From assembly GCF_050624435.1 (NCBI RefSeq), contig NC_134530.1, positions 145,802,721-145,866,720 of the forward strand: DNA of 64,000 bases. Direction: 5' to 3'. Below the pieces are notes generated by a model. That model worked only from the letters and a program-made list of their open reading frames with translations. It did not search any database and was not told the DNA's origin. The stretch comes from Tenrec ecaudatus (lineage: Eukaryota > Chordata > Mammalia > Afrosoricida > Tenrecidae). Below, one piece after another: positions 34,575 to 45,984 of this stretch (its first letter is position 1; every line of letters begins with the position of its first letter). Position numbers and translations under genes: made by a program.

Positions 34575-36020
34575 AGATTTTTATTATTGTTGTTTTGTGC
34601 ACTCAAGTCAGTTGCTACTTATAGCAACCCTGTGTGCAACAGAACCCAACCCTGCCTGGTCCTGGGCCCTCTCATCGCCATCCTCATGACATTGGCTTTA
34701 CCTTTCACTGACCACTTCTTTACCAACCATGATATCCTTCTCCAGATCCTGGTCCCTCCGGATAACGTGGCCAAAGCATTTGAGACAGTTTCAATACCTC
34801 TTTTTCTAAGGTGCATTCTGCCTATACATCTATGATTTGTTCACCCTCTAGCAGGCCGTGATATATTTAATATTCTTTGCCAGCATCATAATTCAAATGC
34901 ACCCACTCTTTCATCTTCCTTATTCAGTGTCCATCTTTTGCATGCTTATGAAGGGAGTGAAAATACCACGGATTGGGCAAGACCCACCTTTGTTCTCAAA
35001 GTGACATCTTTGCTTTTAAACACTTAAAGAGATTTTTTTCTGAAGCAGATTTCCCTAATGCTACTGTCACTTGATAGTTTGACTTCTACTTCCATGGATG
35101 CTGACTGTGGATCCCAGTGAAATGAAATCTTCAGCAGCTTCAATCTTTCCTTTATTTATCACAATGCTGCCTGTTGATCCAGTTGTGAGGACTTTGGTTC
35201 TCTGAGGTGTTATCCATACTGAAGGTTGTAGTCTTTGATGCTTCAAGCCCCCTTCATGGTTAGCCAGCAAGATTGGGCTATCTGTTTTGCACAGGTTGTT
35301 CATGAAACCTCCCGCAATTCTGATGCCACATTCTTCTTCAGATAAGCCAGCTTTTTGGATCATTTGCATAGCATATGATTGAATCAATACAGAGACGTTA
35401 AACCATGCAGAACCCCCTTGTTCTCTGCCAATGACTGCCTCTTGGTCTGTGTATAGGCTCCGCATGAGCACAATGCAGTTGTCTTGGCATTCCCATTCCC
35501 GGCAATAGTATCAAGAACAGTCTACTATCCACAGAGCAAATTGCCTTTGTATGGTCAATAAAACACAGGTAAACAGCTTTCTGGTATTTTCTGCATTTGG
35601 CCAAGGCCCATCTGGCATCAGTTATGAATTGCTCATTTCATGTACTCTTCTGAATCTGGCTTGAATTCTCGAATTTTCTTACCAATATACTGCTTCAATT
35701 GTTTTGGCATTATCTTCAATGGCATTGTATTTGTGTGTTATATTAACAATATCATTCAATAATTTCCGCATTATGTTGGGCCACCTTCTTCAGAAAATGA
35801 ACATAAATATGAATTTCTTCCAGTTGGCTGGCCAGAATTTCCAAATTTCTTAGCCTAGATGAATGAGGGATTTCAGTGTTGAATCCATTTGTTGAAACAT
35901 CTCGATATCCTGTGAATTTCTGGAGCCTTGTTTTTTCACAATTATAAGTGCAGCCTAGGCTTCTTCCTTCAAGCACCATAGATTCCTAATCATATGCTAT
36001 TACCTTAAATGGTTGACCAT
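34575..36020 (-). mobile_element. Second RTE LINE copy, antisense, decayed ORF
   Basis: It has the same order and orientation as the copy at 32555, from the 3' end 'ttgctacttatagcaaccct' at left through RT remnants at 35471-35067 (LMRSLYTDQEAV motif) to 36020. Its reading frames differ from those of the first copy, so the two decayed separately. Confidence 0.8.
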
Positions 36021-36497
36021 CAATATATTTTTAAACAATGACTACATATTCCTTCCCTCTTCTTCAAATCTCTAACTGGAAACTATTGTTGCATTTCCTC
36101 TTGGTGTGCATTGGCAGTTGGAATTTCTGGGATGTCATTAATGTGGATGATGTCCTGGAGCCTATATCATACCAAAGGTAAACCAAGCCTCCTTGAGGAG
36201 ATCAGGCTACTTATTCCTTTGTTCCTCTAATTGCCTCCTGGCGTCATGGGCCTCTCTGACATAGTCTAGAAACCTGTGATGTAGTCTCCTGGTGGGCTAC
36301 CTATAAGGGATTTCCATTACAGGAAGTAAGATTGTAAGATTGGGAGTGGAGGAGTGGGAGGCCTACCCTAAATTACCATAATTCTCAACCCTTGGTTCAT
36401 GAGTTCTTCTGAAGGGCTGTTTTCTCTGATTTACAAGACTCCGTAGGATCCTTTTCCCAGGTATTACTGCTTTTCCCTTCTGAATTAAAGCCTAATT
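36021..36497. other. Non-coding stretch before the CA repeat
   Basis: No recognised exon or repeat. It may include an extension of the RTE element at its left edge. Confidence 0.3.
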
Positions 36498-36509
36498 AGA
36501 AACATCTTT

Positions 36510-36557
<48 letters not shown>

Positions 36558-36570
36558 GAAACATCTTTGT
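36498..36570. repeat. (CA)n microsatellite flanked by a 14-bp direct repeat
   Basis: About 22 CA units (36512-36556) lie between two perfect copies of AGAAACATCTTTGT, at 36498-36511 and 36557-36570. Confidence 0.95.
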
Positions 36571-36591
36571 CCAAGAGAAGTTTTTTCCATC

Positions 36592-37157
36592 TGTGGTAGT
36601 TACATAATCTGGTGTCAATTTGGGACTTGAGAGGATTAGGAGTGAAGGGGTGGAGTTCAGTCTGTCAATCAGGTCATAGCTAATGAGATCTCTGTGTGGG
36701 CTGGACTTTTGAGAATTCTGGGAACTCCAGTTTTTCCTCCTTGGAGATGGGAGACATATTTCTCTCTTGGCTCACTCCCTTGGAGACTCTCTACTGACAA
36801 TGCTCACTCCCTGAGAGATGCTCTACTGACAAGACACATGGCACTACGTTGATAGACCCCCCTGCCTTGGGAACTGGAGGAGCCACGTGGAGACCCCTGC
36901 CAGCACTGAGGTGCTTACAACACCACTGGATCCAAAGACTTTCTACCCACTGGCCTGTGATTGTCCCACATTCGGCGTCATCGCATGTGTTTTGTGAGTC
37001 TGAAGAGGACTTTATAGACTGATATCGGACTTATGGGCTTGGACTGGACTAGGTTGGGATGCTTTCTTAATGTATAATTTCCCTTTATAGAAAAGTCTGT
37101 CTTAGACACATATGAATCTCTATGAATTTGTTTCTCTAGTCTACCCGGACTAATGTA
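36592..37157 (+). mobile_element. Solo LTR-like element with 5-bp target duplication
   Basis: The 566-bp element begins TGTGGTAGTTACATAATCTG and ends GGACTAATGTA. It is flanked by the pentamer CCATC on both sides (36587-36591 and 37158-37162). The TG start, 5-bp duplication, length and lack of coding sequence suit a solo MaLR/ERVL-type LTR, although the expected CA end reads TA. A related reversed copy is at 17850-18360. The class assignment is inference; the repeat and the duplication are seen. Confidence 0.6.
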
Positions 37158-37164
37158 CCATCTT

Positions 37165-37392
37165 ATGAACTAGTAGAGTCCCTGGTTGGTACAAATGGTT
37201 CAGCACACAGCAACTAACCAAAAGCCAGGTAGTTTAAATCTACCCAGAGACACCTGGGGGAAATGGTCTGGCAGCCTACTTTGAAAGGTCACAGTGATTT
37301 AATCGCTTGGGAGCGCAATTCTAATGTGCCACATGTAGGGTTGGCATCAATTCCATGACAACACTTTGGGTTTTGGTTTTATATGAACTAGG
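37165..37392 (+). mobile_element. AfroSINE
   Basis: It begins 'agagtccctggttggtacaa' and includes 'gcaactaaccaaaagccagg', a clear tRNA-like head. The tail is diverged but keeps 'aattccatgacaacactttgg'. It starts within eight bases of the LTR-like element's target duplication. Confidence 0.75.
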
Positions 37393-37404
37393 TAATTTTC
37401 AATT

Positions 37405-37592
37405 ACACAGAAAACCCAGGCAAAATCTTTTGCCCTTGAGTCAATTCTAACTCACATGGTCCCATAGGATTTCCAAGGTTGTAAACTTTTATGGACGCAA
37501 ACTCCTGCATCTTTCTCCTAGCTGGTAGGTTCAAACTGCCGAATTTTTGGTTAGCAGCCTCGTGCTTAACCACTGCACCACTAAGGCTCTTT
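37405..37592 (-). mobile_element. AfroSINE, reverse
   Basis: The right end 'cttaaccactgcaccactaa' is the reversed head and the left end 'gagtcaattctaactcacat' the reversed tail. With the copy at 37165 it forms a tail-to-tail inverted pair 12 bases apart. Confidence 0.85.
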
Positions 37593-38100
37593 TGAATTCA
37601 ATAGAAACAACTTGGAAAATGGTGTTTTCTTACTCTGAACTTGACGGAATCTCACAAAATACCCAAGATGGATTGCTATAGTTGATTCAGAAAGGAAGGT
37701 GTTGGGTAGCAGTTCCTCATTACTGTTCCCTCAGGGATGAACTTGGTGGGATGGTTGCCTGACTTTGCTTGTCCATCCTCCTCTCTGATGACCCAGCTGG
37801 TCTCTTCTGATATGTGGGGCCTGATCTTACCTTGCCATGACTTTGGACATCAGGTTTTGTTTCTGTGCCAGACATGCCATTTTGCTAAATGTACCTTCAG
37901 TCAACAATGAGTTCATCTTTGAGGCTGTTTTCCTGCAGTCTCTATGGTGTCCTTAGGTTAATTACTCAAGATAGAAAACACAGATAGGATTCAATGGTGG
38001 AAGGGGAACAGTGGGCTACTCCCCTTTCCCTTTATTCTTGAACCCCCACCTTGTCTGCTCCAGGGAACCAGGTGAAGAGTCGAAGGACCTGGTTTGCTCT

Positions 38101-38110
38101 CTATAAGAAG
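38101..38110 (+). promoter_or_regulatory. TATA-like box of the chitinase pseudogene
   Basis: CTATAAGAAG lies 62 bases upstream of the ATG at 38163, the same distance as the TATA-like box of CHI3L2 from its start. This supports the assignment of exon 1. Confidence 0.4.
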
Positions 38111-38162
38111 TCAGTGAGAGCCCCGATAGGCTTAGAACTTGGATTCAGGATATTCCATCAAC

Positions 38163-38187
38163 ATGGGTGAGCTGTTGGTTTTTGCTG
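38163..38187 (+). other. Candidate signal-peptide exon 1 of the chitinase pseudogene
   Basis: The 25-nt exon codes MGELLVFA plus one base, matching the length and phase of exon 1 in CHI3L2 (25 nt). The donor is GCGAGT in place of GTGAGT, a weak GC donor. The next exon (44041-44081) is 41 nt, which does not restore the frame, so the splice acceptor or exon 2 has changed. The ATG and the TATA spacing make it convincing, but the exon is short. Confidence 0.5.
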
Positions 38188-38442
38188 GCGAGTCTATCCC
38201 AGGAGAGCCCGGTTGAGCTTTCAGGGTTACTGCCTAGTCTCCTCCTTTTACTCACTGTCTTCTACCGACTCCCTGTGCTCTAGAGCTTCCTGCATTGTCT
38301 CCTTCCTCTCCGCAGCCTCCTTATGGCCATAACCTAGTGAAGATACTAGTTTCCTAGGGATGTCATGAAACTATCAGTAGGTGGATGACATATAATATTA
38401 TAAATTTATTCTTTCACCATTTCAGACGTTAGAAGTCCAAAT

Positions 38443-38642
38443 CCAGGGAGGGAGGGGGAAAAACAAGGAGCTGATGCCAGGGACTTACGTGGAGAGCAAA
38501 TGTTTTGAGAATGAGGAGGGTAACGAATGTACATATGTGCTGTACACAATTGATGGATGTATGGATTGTGATGAGTTGTAAGTGCCCCCAATAAAATGAT
38601 GTAAACATTTTTTAAAAATAATAAAAACAAATAAACAAAACA
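38443..38642 (+). mobile_element. 5'-truncated L1 3' end with perfect 12-bp target duplication
   Basis: 200 bp of L1 3' UTR with 'cccccaataaaatgatg' and an A-rich tail, between two copies of AGAAGTCCAAAT (38431-38442 and 38643-38654). It lies in intron 1 of the chitinase pseudogene. Confidence 0.85.
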
Positions 38643-38654
38643 AGAAGTCCAAAT

Positions 38655-39395
38655 AAGGAGTCCATAGGTCCAAGCTGGGTTGCTGGGAGGAGAATAACAT
38701 TGAGAAACTTCACCTAAATTGAAAAGTAAAGTGGCATGGGTTTTGGAAAATATGACTTCTAGATTTTATTGTGAAGAGATCCTACAGGAAAGGGCCATCT
38801 GTCCCAGCTCTTCCTTCTCCATGTGTAGTGCCTCCTCAGTCCTTTCCCACCAATTAGTTATATTTAGAGTGTGTTCATTTGAATACTAGTGAAGATTTCA
38901 CTGTGTGCCAAGTATCATCCTGGCTAGTGAGAACTCAGAAGTATAAGAACAGTCCCTCCCCTCAAGAAGCCTGCTGTCTAGTTGGAAATAACTCATTATT
39001 TTTCAATGTAATCAGTGCTGTCATAGAGATAAGGAAGCACAAATTCCAAAGGAACCCAGAGAGAGAGCAGGAAGCCTAGTCCAAACATCACCTATCTTGG
39101 AAAGTCTTTGATAAACTTAGTTTTCCATAATACTCTGTGCATCAATTTTATCTTGTATCACATGACATTGTACCACAAAGCTGAGGTCTCCTTCAGGATT
39201 TTGTGTCTGGCACCCAAAATTTATATCTGGGTTCCTTAGAAGAATAACAACAAGCCCTCCAGGTTCCTGGAATGCCCACCTTCATCGGAGCTGCCATATA
39301 ATTCACTGGATGCTGATGACAGATGCTTTCTCTAAAAGTGTCCCATTGGATCCCACATTGGAAAAGGATCCTTGGAGCACAATGGCCATGAGGCT
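38655..39395. other. Pseudogene intron 1, possible L2 remnant
   Basis: The segment 38855-39070 has an L2/MIR-like feel ('tcactgtgtgccaagtatca', 'cagtccctcccctcaagaag', 'gctgtctagttggaaataac') but is old. The rest is unassigned. Confidence 0.4.
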
Positions 39396-40143
39396 TCAGC
39401 TTCCCTTCTTCTTCTTCTTTTTTGTTTCATAAATTTTTTATTATGATCTTTGTTTTTTGGGGTTTTTTAAAACATTTTATTAGGGGCTCATACAACTCTT
39501 ATCACAATCGATACATATACATACATCAATTGTATAAAGCACATCCGTACATTCTTTGCCCTAATCATTTTCAAAGCATTTGCTCTCCACTTAAGCCCTT
39601 TACATCAGGTCCTCTTTTTCCCCCCTCCCTCCCCGCTCCCCCCTCCCTCATGAGCCCTTGATAATTTATAGTTATTTTGTCATATCTTGCCCTATCCGGA
39701 GTCTCCCCCCCCCTTCTCTGCCGTCCCTCTCCCAGGGAGGAGGTCACATGTGGATCCTCGTAATCAGTTCCCCCTTTCCAACCCACTCACTCTCTACTCT
39801 CCCAGTTTCGCCCTTCACACCCCTGGCCCTGAAGGTATCATCCACCCTGGATTCCCTGTGCCTCCAGCTCCCATATGCACCAGTGTACAACCTCTGCCCT
39901 ATCCAGTTCCGCAAGGTAGAATTCGGATCATGGTAGTTGTGGGGAGGAGGCATCCAGGATCTGGGGGGAAGCTGTGTTCTTCATCGGTGCTACATCACAC
40001 CCTGACTGATCCATCTCCTCCCCTAGACCCCTCTGTGAGGGGATCTCCAGTGGCCGACAAATGGGCTTTGGGTCTCCACTCTGCACTTCCCCCTTCATTC
40101 ACTATGACATATATATATCATGATGCCTTATACCTGGTCCCTT

Positions 40144-40610
40144 TGGCACCTCATGATCGCACAGACTGGTGTGCTTCTTCCATGTTGGCTTTATTGCTTC
40201 TGAGCTAGATGGCCACTTGTTCACCTTCAAGCCTTTAAGACCCCTGACACTATCTCTTTCGATAGCCTGGCACCATCAGCTTTCTTCGCCACATTTGCTT
40301 ATGCACCCATTTGTCTTCGGCGATTGTATCATGGAGGTGTACAGCCATTTATATGATTTTTTGTTCTTTGATGCCTGATAACTGATCCCTTCGGGACCAC
40401 GTGATCACACAGGCTGGTGTGTTCTTCCATGTGGGCTTTGTTGCTTCTGAGCTAGATGGCCACTTGTTTATCTTCAAGCCTTTAAGACCCCAGACACTAT
40501 CTCTTTTGATAGCCGGGCACCATCAGCTTTCTTCACCACATTTACTTGTTCACCCGCTTTGGCTTCAGCAGTTGTGTCGGGAGGGTGAGCATCGTAGCAT
40601 GCCAATTTAA
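40144..40610 (-). repeat. Tandem ~235-bp duplication inside the L1 3' UTR
   Basis: Two diverged units, about 40144-40373 and 40382-40610, each contain the blocks 'catgtgggctttgttgcttc' (unit 1 reads 'catgttggctttattgcttc') and 'caccatcagctttcttc'. The same doubled layout is present at 20311-20780 and 60411-60880. Single-unit versions are at 29361-29575 and 62250-62480. Confidence 0.85.
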
Positions 40611-40721
40611 TAAAAGAAAGTATTCATGCATTGAGGGAGTACTTGAGTAGAGGACCAAGGTCCTTCTGCCACCTTAATACTAAACCTATAAATATAGACA
40701 CATAGATCTATTTCCCCATCC

Positions 40722-40754
<33 letters not shown>

Positions 40755-42042
40755 TGCATGTACATGTCTTTGTCTAGACCTCCATAAATGCCCTTTGACT
40801 CCTAGCTCTTTCCTCCATCTCCCTTGACTTTCCTCCTGCCCCACTACCATGATCCGTCCCCACCTGGGTTACACCTATACCTCTTCTTTACGTAACCTCA
40901 CCCTTGATCATTCCCTACCAGGCCTGCCACTCCCCCCTCACTACCATTTTGGGTCCCATGTTGTTCCCTTGCCCCTGTGTTTGTCAACAGCACCTCCTTA
41001 CCCCCCCCCCAACTTCCCCCATCCCAAGTCCCCCAAGAGCTGTCAGTCCCGTTGTTTTTCCTCCAGATAGTTCATCCAGCCGGTCTTATTTAGACAGACC
41101 TGTGGAGACACTAACATGCACGAAAACTAGACAGAGGAAAACAAAGCAAAAGTATACAACCAGACAACAAAAACAAACCACTGACAAAGAACAAAACAAA
41201 ACACTTCATGAAAGAAAAACTTGTAGTTAGTTCAAGGATCGTTTGTTGGCCCTTAGGAGTGTTTTCCAGTCCAGTCTGTTGGGGCACCACGCCCTGGCCC
41301 CAAAGTCCACTTTCAGCATTCCCTGGGGACCTTGCCACTCCATTCCCTTGCTGTTCTGCTGCACTCCCCCAGGGCTTTGCTTCGGTGTGGTGGGATCAGG
41401 TCAGGTGCAATTCCCACCCTGTGTCTCCGGTGCTGTCCCCTGTATCACCCTTAGTCACTGAGGGGCAGCATGTTTTATAGTGGGGTCAGCCATGTTGTTC
41501 TCTCTGTGGACCTGCTGCTCTACTCAGGAACATCATCCTCATGGCCTGGTGGGCCAGGCTGTGCTCCACTCTCTCCTCCTCCCCCTTCATCTCCTCCCAT
41601 GTGCTCTGATCAGATATGTACACCTCCCGGAGCTACAGAATCAATGTCGTCCTTTGAAACAAATTCTTCTTGGGGGAGGGGCAGGAATCCACTTAATTTT
41701 TGGTGCTGGGGCCAGCCTCCCAGACCTCTTCACTGGTTCCTTACTCCACGCCGGGATATTGCATTCACACCTTGCAGCACTGGGTTGAAGTCTGGTCCCA
41801 CTTTCCCTGTGGAGATATAAACAATACCCTCCCCTTGGGTGGATTAGTGCCCCATGCCCCCACTTCCTTTTTCTTCCTTATATTCATCCTTTTATTTTCA
41901 TTTCCCCACCTCCTCCACCGTTGTCTACCATGTGCATCCCTGGTTTTGATCTGGTCTCTGCCATACTACACAGTCTTCACTCCAAAAATGTTTGTATACA
42001 GTAGCTTTTTCCTCTATGCCACTTTTACATTTTGTTTCATAC

Positions 42043-43947
42043 TTACCTCAGCGGGCTCATGTTGTACTTGTCCTTTTGTGCCTGACTTACCTCGCTTAGC
42101 ATGATTTCCTCTAGTTCTTCCCATGCCGTTATGTGCCTCATACGTTCATCACTGCTTTTTATTGATGCGTAGTACTCCATTGTATGTATATACCACAGTC
42201 TTTTAATCCAATTGACAGTTGATGGAAATTTGGGTTGCTTCCAGTTCCTTGCAATTGTGAACTGTGCCACAATGAACATTGGAGCACAGATGTCTGGCCT
42301 TGGTTTGTTTCTTGCCTCTTCTGGGTATATGCCCAGTAGGGGGATTGCTGGGTCATATGGTAACTCTATTTCCATGTGTTTTAGGTATCGCCAGATTGAT
42401 TTCCATAGAGGCTGTACATACTTACAGGCCCACCAGCAGTGGATGAGAGTTCTTGTCTCCCCACAGCCCCTCCAACACTTGTTGCTTTCTGATATTTTGA
42501 ATTGGGCTACCTTTGAGGGTGTCAGGTGGTACCTCATTGTTGTTTTAATTTGCATTTCTCTTATGGCTAAAGATCGGGAACATTTTCTCATATGTTTGTT
42601 GGCCATTCGGATTTCTGCGCCTGTGAAACTTCTGTTCAAGTCCTTTGCCCACCTTTCAAGTAGGCTATTAGTTTTTTTCTTTTTGGAAGCTAGCAGAGTA
42701 TTGTAGATTTTAGTAATAAGGCCTTTGTCTGATGTGTCATTGCTACAGATGTTTTCCCAGTCTGTGAACTCTCTTATTACTCTCTTGGTGTATTCTTTCG
42801 ATGTACACAAGTGTTATATCTTCAGTATATCCCATTTGTCAATTTGTGCCTCCTCTGTGTTTGTGTCCTTCCCTATTTCTGATAGCCTGTGTATTCCTGT
42901 GCCAAAGTTCTCAAGTTGGTCCCAATTCCCTCATTGATGGCCCTAATAGGTTGGGGTTTAACTTCAAGGTCTGTGATCCACCTTGAGTTTATTCTTGTGC
43001 ATGGAGTGAGATAAGGGTCTTGTTTCATTTTTCTGCATGTTGATATCCATTTCTTTCCAGCACCACTTGTTATAGAAGGCATCGGCTTCCCATTTGATAT
43101 TTTTGGGGACTTTATCAAAGATCAGTTGTCTGTATGCTGATGCTTTTATTTCTGGGTTTTCAGTTATTTTCCATTGGTCTGAGTATCTGTCATTGTACCA
43201 GTACCATGCAGTTTTGAGAACTGTGGCTGTATAGTGTGTGCCAAAGTCAGGTAAAGCAAGCCCTCCCATGGTGTCCTTCTTCTTGAGGAGTTCTCTGCTA
43301 ATTCTGGGCTTCTTCCCTCTCCATATGAAGTTGGTAATCAGTTTTTCCATTTCTTTGAAGAAAGATGATGGTAATTGTATCGGGATGGCATTAAACTTAT
43401 ATAGTGCTTTTGGCAGAACTGACATCTTAACTATATTAAGTCTTCCGATCCAAGAGCATGGGATATTCTTCCATTTGTTGAGGTCGCTCTTGGTTTCTTG
43501 TAATAGTGTTCTATAGTTTTCCCTATATAGATCTTTTGTTTTTTCAGTCAGGTGTATCCCTAGATATTTCAATTTGTGTTTGGTTATTGTGAACGGTACC
43601 ACCCATTTGATCTCTTCTTCTGTGTTCTTATCTGATGTGTATAACAGTCCGATGGACTTCTGTTTGTTGATCTTGTATCCTGCCACTCTGCCAAACTCCT
43701 CTATTGCTTCCAGTACTCCCCTTGTGGAACTTTTGGGATTTTCCATATATAAAATCATATCATCTTCAAATAACGATAATTTTACCTCTTCCTTCCCCAG
43801 ACGTATACCTTTGATGTAACTTCTTTGCCTTATGCTGTTAGCTAAAACCTCCAGCACAATATTAAATAGGAGTGGAAACAAGGGGCATCCTTGTCTGGTC
43901 CCCTTTTTCAGTGGGATTGTGTTAGTCTTTTCTCCATTGACTACCAC
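42043..43947 (-). pseudogene. L1 ORF2 3' part: RT fragment and C-terminal Cys-rich region
   Basis: Two long open - strand frames remain: 43947-42964 (327 codons) and 42810-42043 (255 codons), joined by a frameshift between them. The first begins just before the RT signature [15 protein letters not shown] and has FEDDMILYM where active L1 has FADD, an Ala-to-Glu change beside the catalytic pair. The second ends with the Cys-rich C-terminal domain (CWRGCGETRTLIHCWWACK), keeping its Cys and His. The endonuclease is absent because of the 5' truncation, so the copy cannot be autonomous. Confidence 0.9.
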
Positions 43948-44689
43948 TTTGTCAGCTTCCCTTCTTCATGGGACCAGTGATGCCCAGATGCGCTTCTTCC
44001 TACTCAGAAAGAAACATGCCCTGACACCCTCTGATTGCAGCTTCTTTTCTTCTTTCTGGCTGGCCCTCCTGCTGCAGCTGGGTAAGTGCCCCATGGGAGG
44101 GTGGGGGGTGCCAGGGTACCTTGGAGGTTAGAGAAATTCTGGGCAGGGCCCATCTTTGACTTTTCTGATATTCCAGGTACTGCACCCAAGATGGTGTGTT
44201 ATTTTACCAACCGGAGCCAGTATCGCCCTGGTATTGCACGCCGCATGCCTGAGAATGTGGACCCTTGCCTCTGCGCACACTTTATCTATGCCTTTGCTGG
44301 CACGGCCAACAACCACATCAAAACCATCGAGGGTGATGAGGAAGCCCCTATGCTGGCATCCACAGCCTCAAGAAATAGTGAGCTCTGGGCTGAGGCTCTG
44401 TCCTGGGTTGGAGACGCTCACTCAGTATTGCAGAAGCCCCCTGAGAGACTAGATGGCAGGAGGCCGAGACGTTGAGTGCTGACTGCAATCACTCTAGTAT
44501 CTCCAGGAAAGGCAGGTTGCTGTAATTTTTCTGGGTCACTTTACCAGGTGCTTAGTGTTTGGTTCTTTGTGTCCATAGGTGCCATCCACAAGTGGTTTGT
44601 TGTGAATAATTCCCCTTAGAGTTAGTCATGTTGTAGCACATGCCCTCCAGCAACTTCTGTGCTACCTACGAATTAAAGGAGGAAGCCTG

Positions 44690-44835
44690 GTGTCTGAATG
44701 GTGGTGCATTAAGCTGTTAACCACAAGGTTGGCAGTTTGAAACCACCAGCCACTCCATGGGGGAAAGATGAGGCATTCTACTCCCATCAAATAGTTGAAG
44801 TCAAATCTATGGAAGTGAGTTTGGGTTTTGCTAAT
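44690..44835 (+). mobile_element. AfroSINE, pseudogene intron 3
   Basis: It contains the head 'gtggtgcattaagctgttaa' and the middle 'ggcagtttgaaaccaccagc', then decays. Confidence 0.75.
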
Positions 44836-44889
44836 TGAGGAACAACTTAAGATGGTTTGGGTGCTAGTTACAATCTTAGCATACTAACT

Positions 44890-45070
44890 GGTGATTACTA
44901 TGTGCTGGACATTATTCTAGGTGGTTTTTATGTGGCATCTAGTTAACCCTCACAATAAATACAGTGAATTTGGCACATTGACACCATTTTTACAGTTGAG
45001 GCAACTGAGCTGTAGAGAAGTTGAAACTTTCCCCTAGTTCCTAGAACTAGTAGGTGGAAGCCCCAGAAAT
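44890..45070 (+). mobile_element. Old L2/MIR3-type fragment
   Basis: The order 'attactatgtgctggacatt', 'ttaaccctcacaataa' and 'cagttgaggcaactgagctg' is the common mammalian L2/MIR3 pattern. I cannot separate the two families by eye. Confidence 0.5.
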
Positions 45071-45164
45071 ATCTCATCAGTTTCTCAGACAGGTTCTTTG
45101 AGACTTTTGTGCATCTGGGAATCGAGTGAATGGGTTTTCTGGTCACGGTGTCAGAATAAAGATA

Positions 45165-45370
45165 TCTGTTAGGAAATACCTTGGCATAAAGGAGGCTGGA
45201 ATCCTGGTTCTGCCAACTTATTACCTGGGTCTTCTTGGGGGCAAGTCACTTAACCTCTCTGACTCTCACTTAAAGGTCAAGTGGTATTAATAGCCCAGGC
45301 CTCGTAAGATTGTGAGGATCCCAGGGGAAATGTATGCAAAATGCCTGACGCATAGTAGGTTCTCAGAAAA
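45165..45370 (+). mobile_element. MIR SINE
   Basis: It shows 'gaatcctggttctgccaact', 'gcaagtcacttaacctctct' and 'tgcctgacgcatagtaggtt' in MIR order. Confidence 0.8.
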
Positions 45371-45984
45371 TGGTCGACACTTTCCTTGTTCTTTCTTTTG
45401 AGGGGTCAGAACTTCACTGCTCCAGGCCACTTACAGCTTTACCGGGGGGCTGCTTTTAGATTCCCGCAACCTTCCCGGGGCACTGCAGCTCCTTATCTGC
45501 TGAATTTCACGGCCATATCAGGATCCACTAGCCCACTGGCGGAGCTGAGCCCATTCAGTGAGTATTTGTAATGTTCCCTAGAGGTTCCTATTGAAAGAGG
45601 CCTTCTCGCTGCTATCGAGAGCTCTGCTCCCAAGAGAAAGTCACAGACCTGGGGGCATCCCTGGACTGCTCGTGTGTGTGACGTGAGAACAGTGAGGCTA
45701 ACCAGCAGATGACATATCCTAGCCAGGGAATGTCATTTACATTGGTATCACTCTCTCTTTAGCAACACAGAACTTAAAACCCTGCTGTCTGGTGGTGGCT
45801 GGAATTCTGGATCCCAGGGGTAAGCCCATGTTTTAGTGACTGAACAGTCCCGTGTTACTCAGTCTTTTCCAAATCCCAAGGGCTCTGAATTTCTGTGAAG
45901 CAGATGGTGCCAGGTCTCAGACCTGTCAACATTTCATAATCTCTTTCTGATCAGCTCCCTCTGAAGTCTTATTTAATTCCACCA

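Larger units (their letters stand above)
39412..43951 (-). mobile_element. 5'-truncated L1 (4.5 kb) with perfect 16-bp target duplication
   Basis: The L1 lies between two copies of TCAGCTTCCCTTCTTC (39396-39411 and 43952-43967), in intron 1 of the chitinase pseudogene and antisense to it. The 3' end with reversed AATAAA is at left. The 3' UTR runs 39440-42040 (about 2.6 kb). ORF2 covers 42043-43947 and is cut at its 5' side within the RT domain. This is the youngest-looking L1 of the window by its clean target duplication. Confidence 0.92.

Noticed and set aside
39687..40208. 173-codon Pro/Ser-rich frame
   Set aside because: It lies in the L1 3' UTR on the antisense strand and is not kept in the other copies at this length.
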